Shown: positions 34,916 to 45,521 of the stretch, piece after piece
How the letters are laid out: every line of letters begins with the position of its first letter
Position numbering within the stretch: position 1 is the stretch's first letter
Assembly: GCA_001557505.1 (NCBI GenBank)
Contig: LSAX01000005.1
Span: 2,542,001-2,606,000, forward strand
Origin: Reticulascus tulasneorum
Lineage: Eukaryota; Ascomycota; Sordariomycetes; Glomerellales; Reticulascaceae
Reading direction: 5' to 3'
Length of the DNA stretch: 64,000 nucleotides
Made by a program: the position numbers and the translations under genes
The notes under the pieces: generated by a model
Told to the model about the DNA's origin: nothing
What the model saw: only the letters and a program-made list of their open reading frames with translations
Database searches by the model: none

Positions 34916-35908
34916 ATGGCTCCAGCAAACTACCATCGCTTTGGCGCTTCTCAGATACTGCGTCAGTTTTCTCATTCTTCAAGCCGCTTCCACAACCCCG
35001 CTATGGCCATGAACACTGGTGCCGGAAATGTAGCTTTTGGCGTAACCTGCCCTGGCAGCCTGATGCAGCACTTGCAGAGAGTGGACGCAGAGAAGGTTCG
35101 CAATATCAAAAAGCTGCAAACTTCGTTCAGCAAAGAGCAGGTTACCTGGCAGTGTCCTGTCGGGACCAGTGATTTGAACATCGTCAAAGGCTTTATTGAG
35201 GCGATCGACGAGCTTCAGGAGCTTTCCATCTTAAACTATGAAGCGGACACATCTGTTCTTTGGCCAGCAATATTCCATCATGCAAAGTCTTTGAACAGCT
35301 TAGGCATCCATACACCACCGCAACAGCAACTTGATGTGTGGACGCTATCCAATATCAAACGAGTCAACGACAGCTTGCCGCAGCTTAAGAGAATCGAACT
35401 AGATATTAGCCTCGAGGAAGCTGAGGCTCGGGCAAAAGAGTCCTCACCTCAGTCTGCATCCGACTCTCATCAGTCCTTGCCGTGTGCACTTGATGAAGTA
35501 GCCAAGCTAGACCGGCTAGAATCCATCATTATCAACATCAATCTGCAGGACAAGCCAAGCTTTTTTGCAGATGTGCACACTTGGAATGCCATGGGCACCA
35601 TATCTTTTCCCTCCCCAAACAAGGAGCAATGCAGCCAGTTGGCACGCCAAATATTCGACGACATCTTCAGATTCAATCAGAATGCTTCCTTGAAGCACTT
35701 GGAGCTTCGATTTCCGCGACGGTGCTGGGACGATCGATGTCAGTTCTGGACCGTGGCATACTCGGTACATGTTAAGAAGGACGATATGCAGGTGAAGGTG
35801 GAAGAGGACCACAGCTGGAAACAATACTTGCCAGAATGGCCAGCCTATGGAGATGGAATATTGAATGAGGTGGTCGACAAGGCGTATGCGGAGCAATTTC
35901 TCAATTAA
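34916..35908 (+). CDS. LRR-like protein, perhaps an F-box-type C-terminal half
   Basis: Single-exon protein of 330 residues from the ATG at 34916 (MAPANYHRFG). Irregular leucine-rich segments recur: IDELQELSILNYEAD, AKSLNSLGIHTPP, LPQLKRIELDISLEEAE, LDRLESIIININLQD and NASLKHLELRFPRR. This is the pattern of the LRR half of fungal F-box-type proteins. No F-box is visible at the N-terminus or upstream, so it may be a truncated or domain-split copy. It is tail-to-tail with kinase C, the position that a tiny gene occupies beside kinases A and B. No signal peptide. Confidence 0.65.
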   Translation: MAPANYHRFGASQILRQFSHSSSRFHNPAMAMNTGAGNVAFGVTCPGSLMQHLQRVDAEKVRNIKKLQTSFSKEQVTWQCPVGTSDLNIVKGFIEAIDELQELSILNYEADTSVLWPAIFHHAKSLNSLGIHTPPQQQLDVWTLSNIKRVNDSLPQLKRIELDISLEEAEARAKESSPQSASDSHQSLPCALDEVAKLDRLESIIININLQDKPSFFADVHTWNAMGTISFPSPNKEQCSQLARQIFDDIFRFNQNASLKHLELRFPRRCWDDRCQFWTVAYSVHVKKDDMQVKVEEDHSWKQYLPEWPAYGDGILNEVVDKAYAEQFLN

Positions 35909-36550
35909 CAGCTCAATGTTTCGCTGTATTTTTTCACTTTACATGAATCAACTCTGAGCGTAGCTAAGAGAAAGTCCGAGCCTCAAACACCCTAGACATG
36001 AACTCCAGTTTACAACATATCTCTCTAGTCAAAACACTCCCATCCCGCCAACACCCCAAATCCCTATAATCAAGCCAAAGCTTTTCAGATGATGCTGCCC
36101 CTAATAATTAGGATACATAAAGTGTAAGATTTCCTCGACTGAGCTGCAGCAAGAAATAACAAACTGGACTAAGTCATGGTCATGTTTTCGCTTAGTTCCG
36201 GCAGACACTCTCCCACTGAAGGCCATTCCAAGCGATAACCTGTGCAGAGTTTCATATACGTGTCAGAGACTAGATTGCCAGTCTACAGTCTTTCATGCAC
36301 ATCGAATTTGAAAGATCTATTGAACCAATACTAAACAAGATAGTCTTTGAAGTGCTCTGACCCCAGGATACATCCAAATACGTTGCGAAATGCTACACTT
36401 AATCTTGTCAGACAGGCACAGGTCCGCGCAAAATAACACCTTCAATATGACTAAACACTTCAACTTCATCTGCTACAGATATCGAACAAACAATGGAGAT
36501 TAAAAACCAGACAGCCGTATAACACCATGCATAATTAGGGGCCGTGGGTG
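35909..36550. other. intergenic between convergent LRR-like gene and kinase C
   Basis: No gene. Contains the second copy of the 22-base repeat at 35986-36007. Confidence 0.55.
35986..36007 (+). repeat. 22-bp direct repeat, copy 2
   Basis: Identical to 33312-33333, lying 78 bases after the stop of the LRR-like gene. Confidence 0.9.
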
Positions 36551-38298
36551 TCAAGAAATCTCGGACACCGAAGCACTAGGAGTTGGTTTAACACAGTATT
36601 GCACATCTCCCAGACAGCGCTCATACAGGGCTTGAAGTCTGGTCGAGACTTCTTCTGCGGGCATTCGCACCTCACCCTTCTCTTTGGAAACAACCTTCAG
36701 CATACCTCTCTGTATGATGTCGAGGAAGTCGTGCACGAAACCGGTGCATTTGTTGTTCGCATGCAGTTTCTTGATCCACTGTGCAATCTTTATTAGCATG
36801 GAAACAGGAGAGATGACGAGAAGGGGGCAGAGGAGAACGAACCTCGGTAACAGATGGCTTCACAACAGCCAGCGAGGCGATCGCTCGACCACTGGAATCA
36901 TCGGTATCCACAATATTGAAGAACGGGTCAGATTCAATTCCGTACATGTCAGTAGACATGCGGGCATCTTCGAACTCCTCAAACAGGACAAAGCCTCCGA
37001 TCAACCAGGTAAGAAACTCAAGATAGACACAACCGAGGGTCCAAATATCGTAGGATCGTGAGATTTCTCCATCTTTCAGATCAATCTCAGGAGGCCGGTA
37101 GGTTGGAGAGTGCATAGGTTTGTGAGTGGGTCTGTATGATCTGCTCTTTTTGCTGTGGAATCTGGTCAGGCCGAAATCAGAAATCTGGAGATAGCCAAGA
37201 TCATCTTTCGCTTTGGGATCCTTGAACAGCAAGATATTCTCCGGCTTGAGGTCGCCATGACGCCCATATTTTCTTTCACCATCCGGGTTGGCGGTTGGCT
37301 CTTCGTCGGCCACCTTCAGCACATGAATTGACTCAAGGGCCGATGCCACTCCTACACATTGCTGAGCAACCCATCGGACCAGTTTTACATCCGTGGGAGG
37401 GTTGGGCAGAACTTCCTCCCAGAAATGCTTAAGGTCGACTTCTGCCCACGGGAACAGTAGGTAGTATTTGCCATTGTGGGAATACGTCGCAAGCAAGGAG
37501 ATCAAGTGGCGGTGTTGATTACCACTAAGACGCTTGAGGATCTCGACTTCGTTCTCAAATGCTGCCTTATCCTCGGAGAGCAGATGCTTAACGGCAAACG
37601 TGTTTGGGTCTCCCATCTACAACGACATGATCAGTGGTGGGTCTGAAATAGCAGGCGTACTTGGGACATACGCATGGTAGGTTGTGGAAGTCATGATGAT
37701 CCGGATGCACAGTCACCCGCGAGACGTGGCTAAACCCGCTTTCGACCTTATCATCGCGCATTTCGCGAGTCCAAGGCAAAATTGTTCGCTCTTGGAGCTG
37801 GTAGAACTGAACATTTTCCTGTGCATCTTTGGCGAAGACGGGGACGAGCACTTGCCACTGCTTGTCATAGAAGAGACCGATCTCAGTGTCTTTCTGTAAA
37901 TCCGAGAAGTTCAGCGCCTCGTCTCCGCTCCGTGCCAACTTATATCTTCCTCGTCTTCTGCCGGGAACGAGCCGTAATGGGAGATCTTCATCATCGATGC
38001 CCTTTTCTATGAACTCCAAGATGAGTGGGGTTTTGTAGATCAGAACAAGAATGACAAAAATCTTCTTCAAGGAACCACAGGAGGTATCGCCGCAGATGAT
38101 GTGGGCATGCTTGCGTGCGATGCTTTTATCCAGACCGGGGACTTCTTTATCGAGTTCATCTGTGACTGTGTCTACAGTTATGAGCCGGGAGAGGAGGCCA
38201 TTCGGTACAAAGGCGTTGCCATACTCGTCATCGGGCTGGATTGCCGCCAGTAGCTGCCCCTGCAGAGACACCGAGGACTCTTCTGAATCAGAGCTCAT
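36551..38298 (-). CDS. fungal protein kinase C of the island
   Basis: 545 residues, exons 38298-37672, 37616-36843 and 36787-36551. The N-terminal region matches kinases A and B (NAFVPNGLLSRLI near residue 28 and KKIFVILVLIYKTPLI). Kinase motifs: TFAVKHL, YGRHGDLKPENILLF, ISDFGLTRF, YRPPEIDL and WTLGCVYLEF. The glycine loop is degenerate (SGFSHVSRV), as in kinase B. The end after the catalytic core (FVHDFLDIIQRGML) is homologous to that of kinase B (YLHDFLDFVMEALL). It lacks the long tail. It is closer to B than to A by motif and intron position (the first intron falls before GDP in both). No CorA-like gene is adjacent. Confidence 0.9.
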
Positions 38299-39571
38299 GA
38301 TATCTGAACACCCTGAGAGATATGCAAACAGTGATAATAGCGGTAGTCAAAGAACAATTGCATCAAGGAAGCCCAAAAAATGGAAGTTTAAGACAAAAAG
38401 GGGCAGAAAGACTTGAACAGCGGGCGAGACTGGAGAGAACAGGGGCTCTAGGCTCGAGAAGAATACAATAGGGACACTCGAGTTTAAAGAAGAATGCGGC
38501 TCATGCTTGAGAGTCATCGACTGTTACCTTGTTCGTTGAAGCGTAGCCTTCACCGCCTGAAAGGCCCCCATGCCGGCCGTTCAAGCGACCTTTGATCGAT
38601 CTCGAGTCCTCGACTCGATGCCCGACGACACCTTTAGAACGTAGCCTTGCCTCACCGTAATCATCGGCGCTATTTACGCTGAGGCATCCTGTTACACAGG
38701 GAGGCACGGCCAGGCCACACGCCGGGCTTCGTACTAGGGTCGGGCCCCATCTAGTCTCTGCTGCTATTAACTGTCGTGAGTGGTGAGGTCTTGTCCGTGG
38801 CTCCCGCGCTGCCTAAAGAGGCTCAGACTTGAGGCTCGCGTGTTGGCTGGGAGAGTACAGCTGCCAATTAAGCTGCTTCACTGCTCAACTCATGGAGTCA
38901 TTGTGGTAGGCATGTGTGTGCCACGAACACTTTTGAGGTCAGAATATCACGGCCATGTCAATGGCGGCGGTGCCCTTGTATATAGCGGCACATCGGCCAT
39001 AAACGTCCGGCTTTGCGCCCGCTTTTACAGCTATAGGATAACAACCTCCTCCAGCGCCATTACTCGCCACCAACGTCGACTGAAGCTATGCCATCGGCGA
39101 CTCTCGAATGGTTCACATCCCACTTTGCTCAAACAGATAATTGACGTAGGTGAATAACTACGAGCAGGGTATACGGTACATTCAAAACAAATCTCAGAAT
39201 CACGATATTAGCGGCGAAGAGCGGCATCAAGGGGGCATAGAATGTCTAGTGGTGTGAAGGAACCACCCACCCTCTTCTGCGTGCAGGAGGGTATATATCT
39301 TCGACAGGTTTAGCTGTCCGCCACCACAATAGCGGCCCAATGGTCTGCCCTCGTTTCAAAAGCGGGAGGCCGTACGGCTAAGATGGAAGGTACTGTAGAA
39401 TCCCGACGTGGCCAGTCGGAAAGCGGTCGACGTCGGAACGTGGTGTCACATGAAATGTTCAAGGTTAGGCTCCTGTGCATTTAATATGGTGGGCTGCCCT
39501 CTTCACGACCCAAGACCTTGGACAGAAGCCGACCTTAGTTGCACTTTGTTTACTGTCTTGCCCAATTTTCA
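38299..39571. other. intergenic between kinase C and tiny gene 6
   Basis: Open frames at 38051-38416 and 38780-39157 are unsupported; the first is mostly antisense to kinase C. It probably holds the divergent promoters. Confidence 0.5.
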
Positions 39572-39938
39572 ATGCGCGCAGCATCCATGGAGTCCCCACC
39601 TTCGGTCCAAACGCCGTTGTCAACGGGCGCATTTGCATCATGGAGAGATCCCTACACGTACCAGAAGGTTCCTGGCCGCTTGGTAGATCAAGAAAAGTTG
39701 GTGGATTTGCTTGACAGCAAATTCGGAAGGGGAGGATATAAGGTTGAGGTGAGTTGACTTGGTGATCTTTTCGCTGGCCCTATTTGACGGCTCTACTGAT
39801 GTTTGTCCGTGCAGCTTCGGCACAATCTGTTTACCATACGTGCGCCAAAACACTTGTCCATGGTGCGCCCGATCATGGCGAAGCTGACCCGTTGGGAAGC
39901 TAATGAGCTGGCAGCGCGATATAACGCAATGCTACTGA
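39572..39938 (+). CDS. tiny three-exon family, member 6
   Basis: 82 residues from the ATG at 39572 (or 77 from 39587). Exons 39572-39748, 39815-39862 and 39915-39938. Exon 1 ends LVDLLDSKFGRGGYKVE. Exon 2 encodes LRHNLFTIRAPKHLSM. Intron 2 (39863-39914, GTGCGC..GCAG) is stop-free at its start and can be read through to a 182-codon frame, but splicing gives RDITQCY and a stop, matching the short Cys-containing tails of members 7 and 8. I prefer the spliced form. First of three consecutive copies to the right of kinase C. Confidence 0.7.
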
Positions 39939-41576
39939 CGTATGACCTCGACGTGGCCGCGCGAATTTTGTGGCATTCGAAAAGGCTGAGATGGTGTGGA
40001 CTGGCTGCATGCCGGTGCTGCCGGAGTGTTAGGCCTTCAAACGACGAATGGGGAAACGAATATCCAGATAACCGCAGATGGAAAGTGGCTAATCTGATAA
40101 GATTGCTGGAAGTGTGCCGGCTCAGGATCCTTTTAGTCAAGCATCATGTAGGTAGCTGCTTTGGGCCGTTTAGTAGAGTGGGAGAGACGAGAGCAAATGT
40201 GACTGCTTTTGCGGTGCAGCTGTGGCGCTTAATAGGTGACCATGATTCGGCGACTGCCACTGTGTGTGCCCAGAACAGCCAACAGTCCTGGACATTTCGC
40301 CACGACTCTTCCTTGAATGGCAGTCTTACTAGAAAGAGAAGTAGCTTTTGAGACAGAACCGATAGGAAAGTTCCCCGTAGATCTTGGGGCTGTGTGTGGG
40401 CGGCTTGACAACAAATTATCTGCCAGCACCTCTCTCACGATCGGAATGATGAGCGGCCCACAAGCGTGGGCGGCACGACCCGCGAGCACACATCTGCATG
40501 TGAATCTTGGCTGTTAGAACTCTGGCATACTTCTCGAATCGAATGGGCACTGTAACTAGGCACGAAGTCGGGTAGCTACCTTTCCGGCTTTGGTTACATC
40601 AGACTCCCCTGAACAGATCTACCAAAATACAAACAGTACTCCGGCTTTCCGTCACTGGCGAATGCCTAGCCTGTTCGTTCGTTCTTAGGGGTCTCATCTT
40701 GTATTTCAGAAGCCACGACAATTCGGTGCTGTCTCGCGGCGCGAGCCCCGGGGGCCGGAAATCAGCATCGATAGCTTGGTCATATCTATATCAACCACAG
40801 CCAATGGCGCAACCTTGCCGATTCGAGATGAGGAGAAAAACTACACGCGCACCACGGCCAAATTACTACAGTGATGCGAGCACTGTTCTTGGATCAAGCC
40901 GCCCAAACGTCATGGGCCTGGGCTACTACGTGGTAGCTGTGCCACAGCTACGTTAAATATACGCCCCCCACGACTTCTAGAACAAAGTACGGGGTACGTG
41001 GGCAGCGAATGATTTCACTAGTGGAAAAGGACGGACTGGCTGCGACACTATCCTGTATTCGCTTTCCCTGGACGATCCAAGTAAGCGAATCGGACGACAG
41101 CATCCCCAGCAGCAACACGGACATTTCAGCATCAAGTCTTGTGAAGCCACACTTTTAGGAGCTCGTACAGCAAACAAATTCTTAACGTCAACTTTTGTTT
41201 CACCGATCGCCTAGTTCTATTTAGCTCTGTGTCAGTTATGATACAGGCTCATTTCGCGTCTTTCTTCAATTGGCAGCCACTTGGCGGCTGGAATGCCAAT
41301 GATACGTGTCCTTTAAACGTAGGTCTTTGTATCATGGGCCAGCAATTAGCTACCCGCCCACGGGTAGCCTCCCTTTAGGCGTCCGCCAAATCGGAAGGGA
41401 GTATCTTGCATACCATCCCTACATGTTTCCCATCAAATTTCACATGCTTCAGCTGAGGGTTCGTGCAGTTCCTCCACCTGCGCCAGAGAAAGTGCTCAAC
41501 GGAGCAATAAAAGGGTGGATCTCCATAAGATTTAAGATCTCAAGCTTCTTTCACCCTACCTATTCAACCATCGTCA
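39939..41576. other. intergenic between tiny genes 6 and 7
   Basis: The open frame across 39803-40351 is the unspliced continuation of member 6. The rest has no supportable gene. Confidence 0.5.
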
Positions 41577-41928
41577 ATGGACAACTCGCCGAGGGAAACC
41601 TCCGTCAAAACTCGCCCTCCTTTCTCCTTCCCACCTCGCTGGGTCATCTCAAAACAAGTGATCCATGCAAAGTATGTGTGGCATCCGTCTGTCCTTCGCG
41701 ATGTCCTTATAAGAAGATATGGGCAGGGGAACTTCTATGTCGAGGTGAGTATCTTGGGGCTGAGGATGCTGCATGGTGGAAGCTTACTCGTCTCCATAGA
41801 TGCGACACAACGTATACACAATTTGGGCGCCAGGAAGGCTCTCTTTGGTCTGGGCTTCTTCCATCGCGGCATAAGCACGTTCAGCTAACTTGAGCTCCCG
41901 CTAGATCGAATTAGAATCTTGCCAATGA
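41577..41928 (+). CDS. tiny three-exon family, member 7
   Basis: 79 residues. Exons 41577-41744, 41800-41847 and 41905-41928, introns in phase 0 (GTGAGT..ATAG and GTCTGG..CTAG with a GCTAAC branch). Exon 1 contains KQVIHAKYVWHPSVL and ends RRYGQGNFYVE. Exon 2 is MRHNVYTIWAPGRLSL, which I take as the reference form of the motif. Exon 3 is IELESCQ and a stop, nearly the same length and ending as member 8 (KDVDACQ). These shared tails are strong internal proof that the second intron is real. No signal peptide or membrane helix. Confidence 0.8.
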
Positions 41929-42962
41929 CTGGAGTGCACGGCGGGGAATCCAACAGCATATATTATGCACAGGTGTAGGCTCCTCGGTGGTTCTCAAGGC
42001 TCGGACCCGGTAGTCTTGCAATTTACTCCCTAATGCAATCAGTGACCAGAGGTCGTATTCCTCTTCTATCCACGGGGTTCCCATGACCCCAGTAAACCAA
42101 GCGAGGCAATAGTGGGACGTGGCGCACATAGAGTGGAGCCCTGGCGTACCGAGACCATGGTCCGTATCCTTTTGGATTGTCATCCTCAAATCGGCCAAAT
42201 CCCTGCGTCTCGCCAGCCTCGGTAAGACCTCGATGTAAGAAGGTGCTTAACTCTGAGTTCAGGACGCGAAAGAGAGCTCAGGCAACCCACCAAAGGCTCT
42301 TACCAGGCTCAATCGTGCAGAGAATGCAGATACAGACTTTTGGTACTCTTACAGTGTTGATCGTAGTGATAGCAATCATGCGTTTTACGAGGATCAACTC
42401 AGAGGATGAGGCGGCAGTTTGTTGGCAGTTTGTGCCCTAGATCGATTGTCGGCGGGCGAAGATATTGCTATTCTCTAAGCATAGAGCAACCTGCAGTGTC
42501 ATAGATCGGTGGGAGCAATTATTTCAATGGCGTATCTATCAAAGTATCAAAGGTCTCACTAAATTCACGGTAGTTTTCATCAGTGTCTAATATGGAGTAG
42601 AAGCATTCCGGAAACTTTAATCATATATTAGGGTATCTTCTACATAGGTTGGCGTTACATGCCCCAATTGCTGTACAATCAGTCTACTAAGACAGTGATC
42701 TCCTCAAACCTGAGCATTAGCGAGAGGGCTAGCCGGCCCAAGCCAATGACGCAGCCCATGCACCCATGGCTGCCATGAATTGGTAGGTCCAGATGAGCCT
42801 CACAGCTTGGTAGAAGTGAAGACTTGGCAAAATGAGCGTTGCTAAACTCAGCAGACAAAAGAAATTCACTGTGCATCACGCTGTCAGTAGAATCAAGAAA
42901 AGCATCAGCTAAATGAGTTACAATAATGCAACCCATATTCAAAAAGGATGAAGAAAAAAAAG
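41929..42962. other. intergenic
   Basis: No gene or repeat I can support. It ends at a tRNA gene on the - strand. Confidence 0.5.
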
Positions 42963-43049
42963 AGGCCTGTACCAGGTTTGAACTGGTGTCTTTGGGAACT
43001 TTGTTCTTGAAATCAAAACCCAACGTCCTGACCACTAGACTAACGGGCC
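42963..43049 (-). tRNA. tRNA-Gln, anticodon TTG, with a short intron
   Basis: Reading the - strand, the 7-bp acceptor stem GGCCCGT pairs with ACAGGCC except for one C-A mismatch. The D arm is GTCT-loop-GGAC. The anticodon stem TTGGG/CCCAA carries the loop T-T-TTG-A, interrupted after position 37 by an intron of about 15 bases (starting TTTCAAGAAC). The T arm is ACCAG-TTCAAAC-CTGGT. Intron position and cloverleaf fit a nuclear tRNA. The discriminator base would be T. Confidence 0.82.
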
Positions 43050-44568
43050 TAAGACGTGCTACTTGCAAGAATTGGCTTATTTTAAATTATATAATCATTA
43101 GGTATCCGTGCATGACCACCCAGTCACGTGGCAGTTATTCCGGGACCTCAGCACACTAAAACCCCAGGTAAGCCTAAACCGCACTAATAACATGCCTGCA
43201 ATTCTACTCTGAAGTGGATGTGATTTATGGGATGTGAATATGCAGCTAGCCTACTTTATACCAGCTTCTGATTCTTCGTGGTCCACCAACAGGATGACTA
43301 ACCAACACTACTAAATACTTCATGACGCGGAATGCAGCTTTCAAAGATGCCACATCGGCTGGCCTTTTGTTCTACCGCGGAGTAATACACTCGGTGTCCT
43401 TCAAGCCCCCGAACCAATTCCAATACCCTACTTGTAATACGAGTGCGCTCACTTAGTTATTAACGACTTGTATTCCAGTGGTTCTGGCCCCAGCAGCTTA
43501 ACGCTACAGAGCCTCAGTGGAAATCTGTCTTGAAGGACGGTCCGGGAATTGGTTGGGCGGCGGGTGCAGAAAAAAGTGTGTGTAGGTACAGGTGTGCGGA
43601 GTTTATACTGAATATGACCTGGAATGAACAACTCCAGTTCGTGTTTACACATGTGAAAATGAGATAAAAGCTTCAAAACTTTCGGAAAATCGAAGGCATG
43701 ATTAAACATTTAGAGGTGTTTATCGTTTTGCTCACTCTACAGGTGTGCAGATAGTGATAGCTTGCATTGAAACAACACTGTCTTGGGCCACAGCACAACA
43801 GTCAAAAGGAAGTCTATCGGTCCATTCAATGATAGCCAAGGCGCATTCGCATTAATGCGTCTTTAAACACTTTCTCCTTTCATGCTGCTAGCCTTAACTG
43901 AGTCATTTGCGAACGATTTTCCCATCGCCTACCAATTTAGCGTGTAATAGCAACAGAATCACCTAGTGCATGTTGGGCCTGGGAGTTCCAACCTAAAACC
44001 CTCCCCCCTGTTTGCACATCGCGCCACCACGCCAGCTTTTCACAGGTGACGTGTTATTCTCGCCGAGGCTTATGTACGGCGGCCTCACTACCATTAGGCA
44101 TTAGAGAATGGTGCCTGGCATGAGCAGGAAACTGAACCTGACAAGGGCGATGGCTCTTAGGCTGCCTATTCTGTGGACTGGTAACTGAGTCACGAGTTTT
44201 CCTCTATGGTAGAAACGATTGCCACAAATAAAGGCTGCCAAATAATTTAACTTATACACATCTCTAAAATTTGACTCATCATGGAATCTATCATTTTTGT
44301 CCATACGAAGCTCTTGCGGCCCTAGTAGACATAAGGTCGACGCCAAAGTTCATGTATTATTGATAAACAAATGCCACGTAAGTTATCTGACCATGAAGCA
44401 CTTGTCTTAGTATTGGTGTCAACTTGCTGATGTATTTCGGGCTTAATAGCCCAGATGTATGAATAAGACAGTTCTATCATATCCCTCCTTTCACACGACG
44501 AGTCGATTTTTAAGTTGCACCACAAAAGCTGACCCCATTTTCGACCATTCACGGACCGAACATTAAGA
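43050..44568. other. intergenic between tRNA-Gln and tiny gene 8
   Basis: Short frames on the - strand (43449-43709, 44101-44346) have no motif. Nothing else seen. Confidence 0.45.
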
Positions 44569-44913
44569 ATGATTGATGAAGGTCTTGACGTCAAATCTAC
44601 AGTACAATCCACCTGCTGCAGCAAGATACCCATGGAAAAGCAGGTTATTCACTCGCGATTTATCTGCGACCCCTTCAAGCTATCGGATCTACTGAAACAT
44701 CGACATGGCAAGGGAAACTACAGAATCGAAGTGCGTTAGTTACATTTATATTTTTGAAGCGGACTATACTAACAAACTGATACAGATGCGACAGAATGTC
44801 TATACAATATGGGCTCCCACACAGTTAGCCTGGGTATTCAAACACTGCAGAAGCACTCAACTACAACCAAGTTGCTGACACGCGAACAGAAAGACGTAGA
44901 TGCTTGCCAATGA
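44569..44913 (+). CDS. tiny three-exon family, member 8
   Basis: 77 residues. Exons 44569-44730, 44786-44833 and 44890-44913, introns in phase 0 (GTGCGT..ACAG and GTATTC..ACAG with a GCTGAC branch). Exon 1 contains KQVIHSRFICDPFKL and ends LLKHRHGKGNYRIE. Exon 2 is MRQNVYTIWAPTQLAW. Exon 3 is KDVDACQ and a stop. It is the closest relative of member 7 by all three exons, pointing to a recent duplication. It is the right-hand border of the island; the next gene is an unrelated NTF2-like protein. Confidence 0.78.
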
Positions 44914-45521
44914 TGATGTTTCAAGTCTGGGATTAGTATGAATCAAAGATGAAAGAACCTTCTCGATCCTTAGAGCGACATTGGGGGAAGATAAACATCG
45001 ACTATGCAAATTTGCAAGAGTTGTAACATATCGAGAAGGTCAATAAGGAGCTGAGAAAAGGGACTTGTCTGTAGTGTTTGCTCAGGACGAAAAGGTCAAG
45101 GGCAAAATGCGTTTGCTTAACATGCACTTTCACAAGATTTGACCCATACCTTCATGAAGGTTAATATGCAGATATCGGAGTGCTAGAGTGTGTATATGTA
45201 CTGTTAAAAGCATTTACCTCCTGTTATCCAACAGAATCAATGGCCAATAACATCTGATTGATCGGACTATTATTGGATGCTGCAACGCGCGTTGAACGCA
45301 GCTGTAGCGTCATGGCTGACGCGGCAATAGGTCAAGTTCGTTGTACAGACCAGGATACCAACAGCGATAAATACAGACCATGAGCGCCGATGAAGAAATG
45401 CACCATTAATGACTCGTGAAATTGTCATGAAATATCAATTACTAATTGTCCGTGTCTAAATATTTTCAGGCATACCGCCCAGCTTACTACTGCTCCTGGA
45501 TCGGAACTTACAGACTTCAAT
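44914..45521. other. intergenic, promoter side of the NTF2-like gene
   Basis: No coding signal. AT-rich with no clear repeat. Confidence 0.5.

Noticed and set aside
39803..40351. 182-codon open frame
   Set aside because: It is the read-through of intron 2 of tiny gene 6. Splicing gives a short Cys-containing tail matching members 7 and 8.
42926..43159. 77-codon open frame
   Set aside because: It overlaps the tRNA-Gln on the other strand; the ACTRFEL-like reading is the T-arm of the tRNA.
14301..44833. tiny-family exon 2 as an RHIM, HET-s or PP-type amyloid motif
   Set aside because: The Gln/Asn-Gly cores of those motifs are absent. The conserved Arg-x-Asn...Pro pattern is different, so no such link is claimed.
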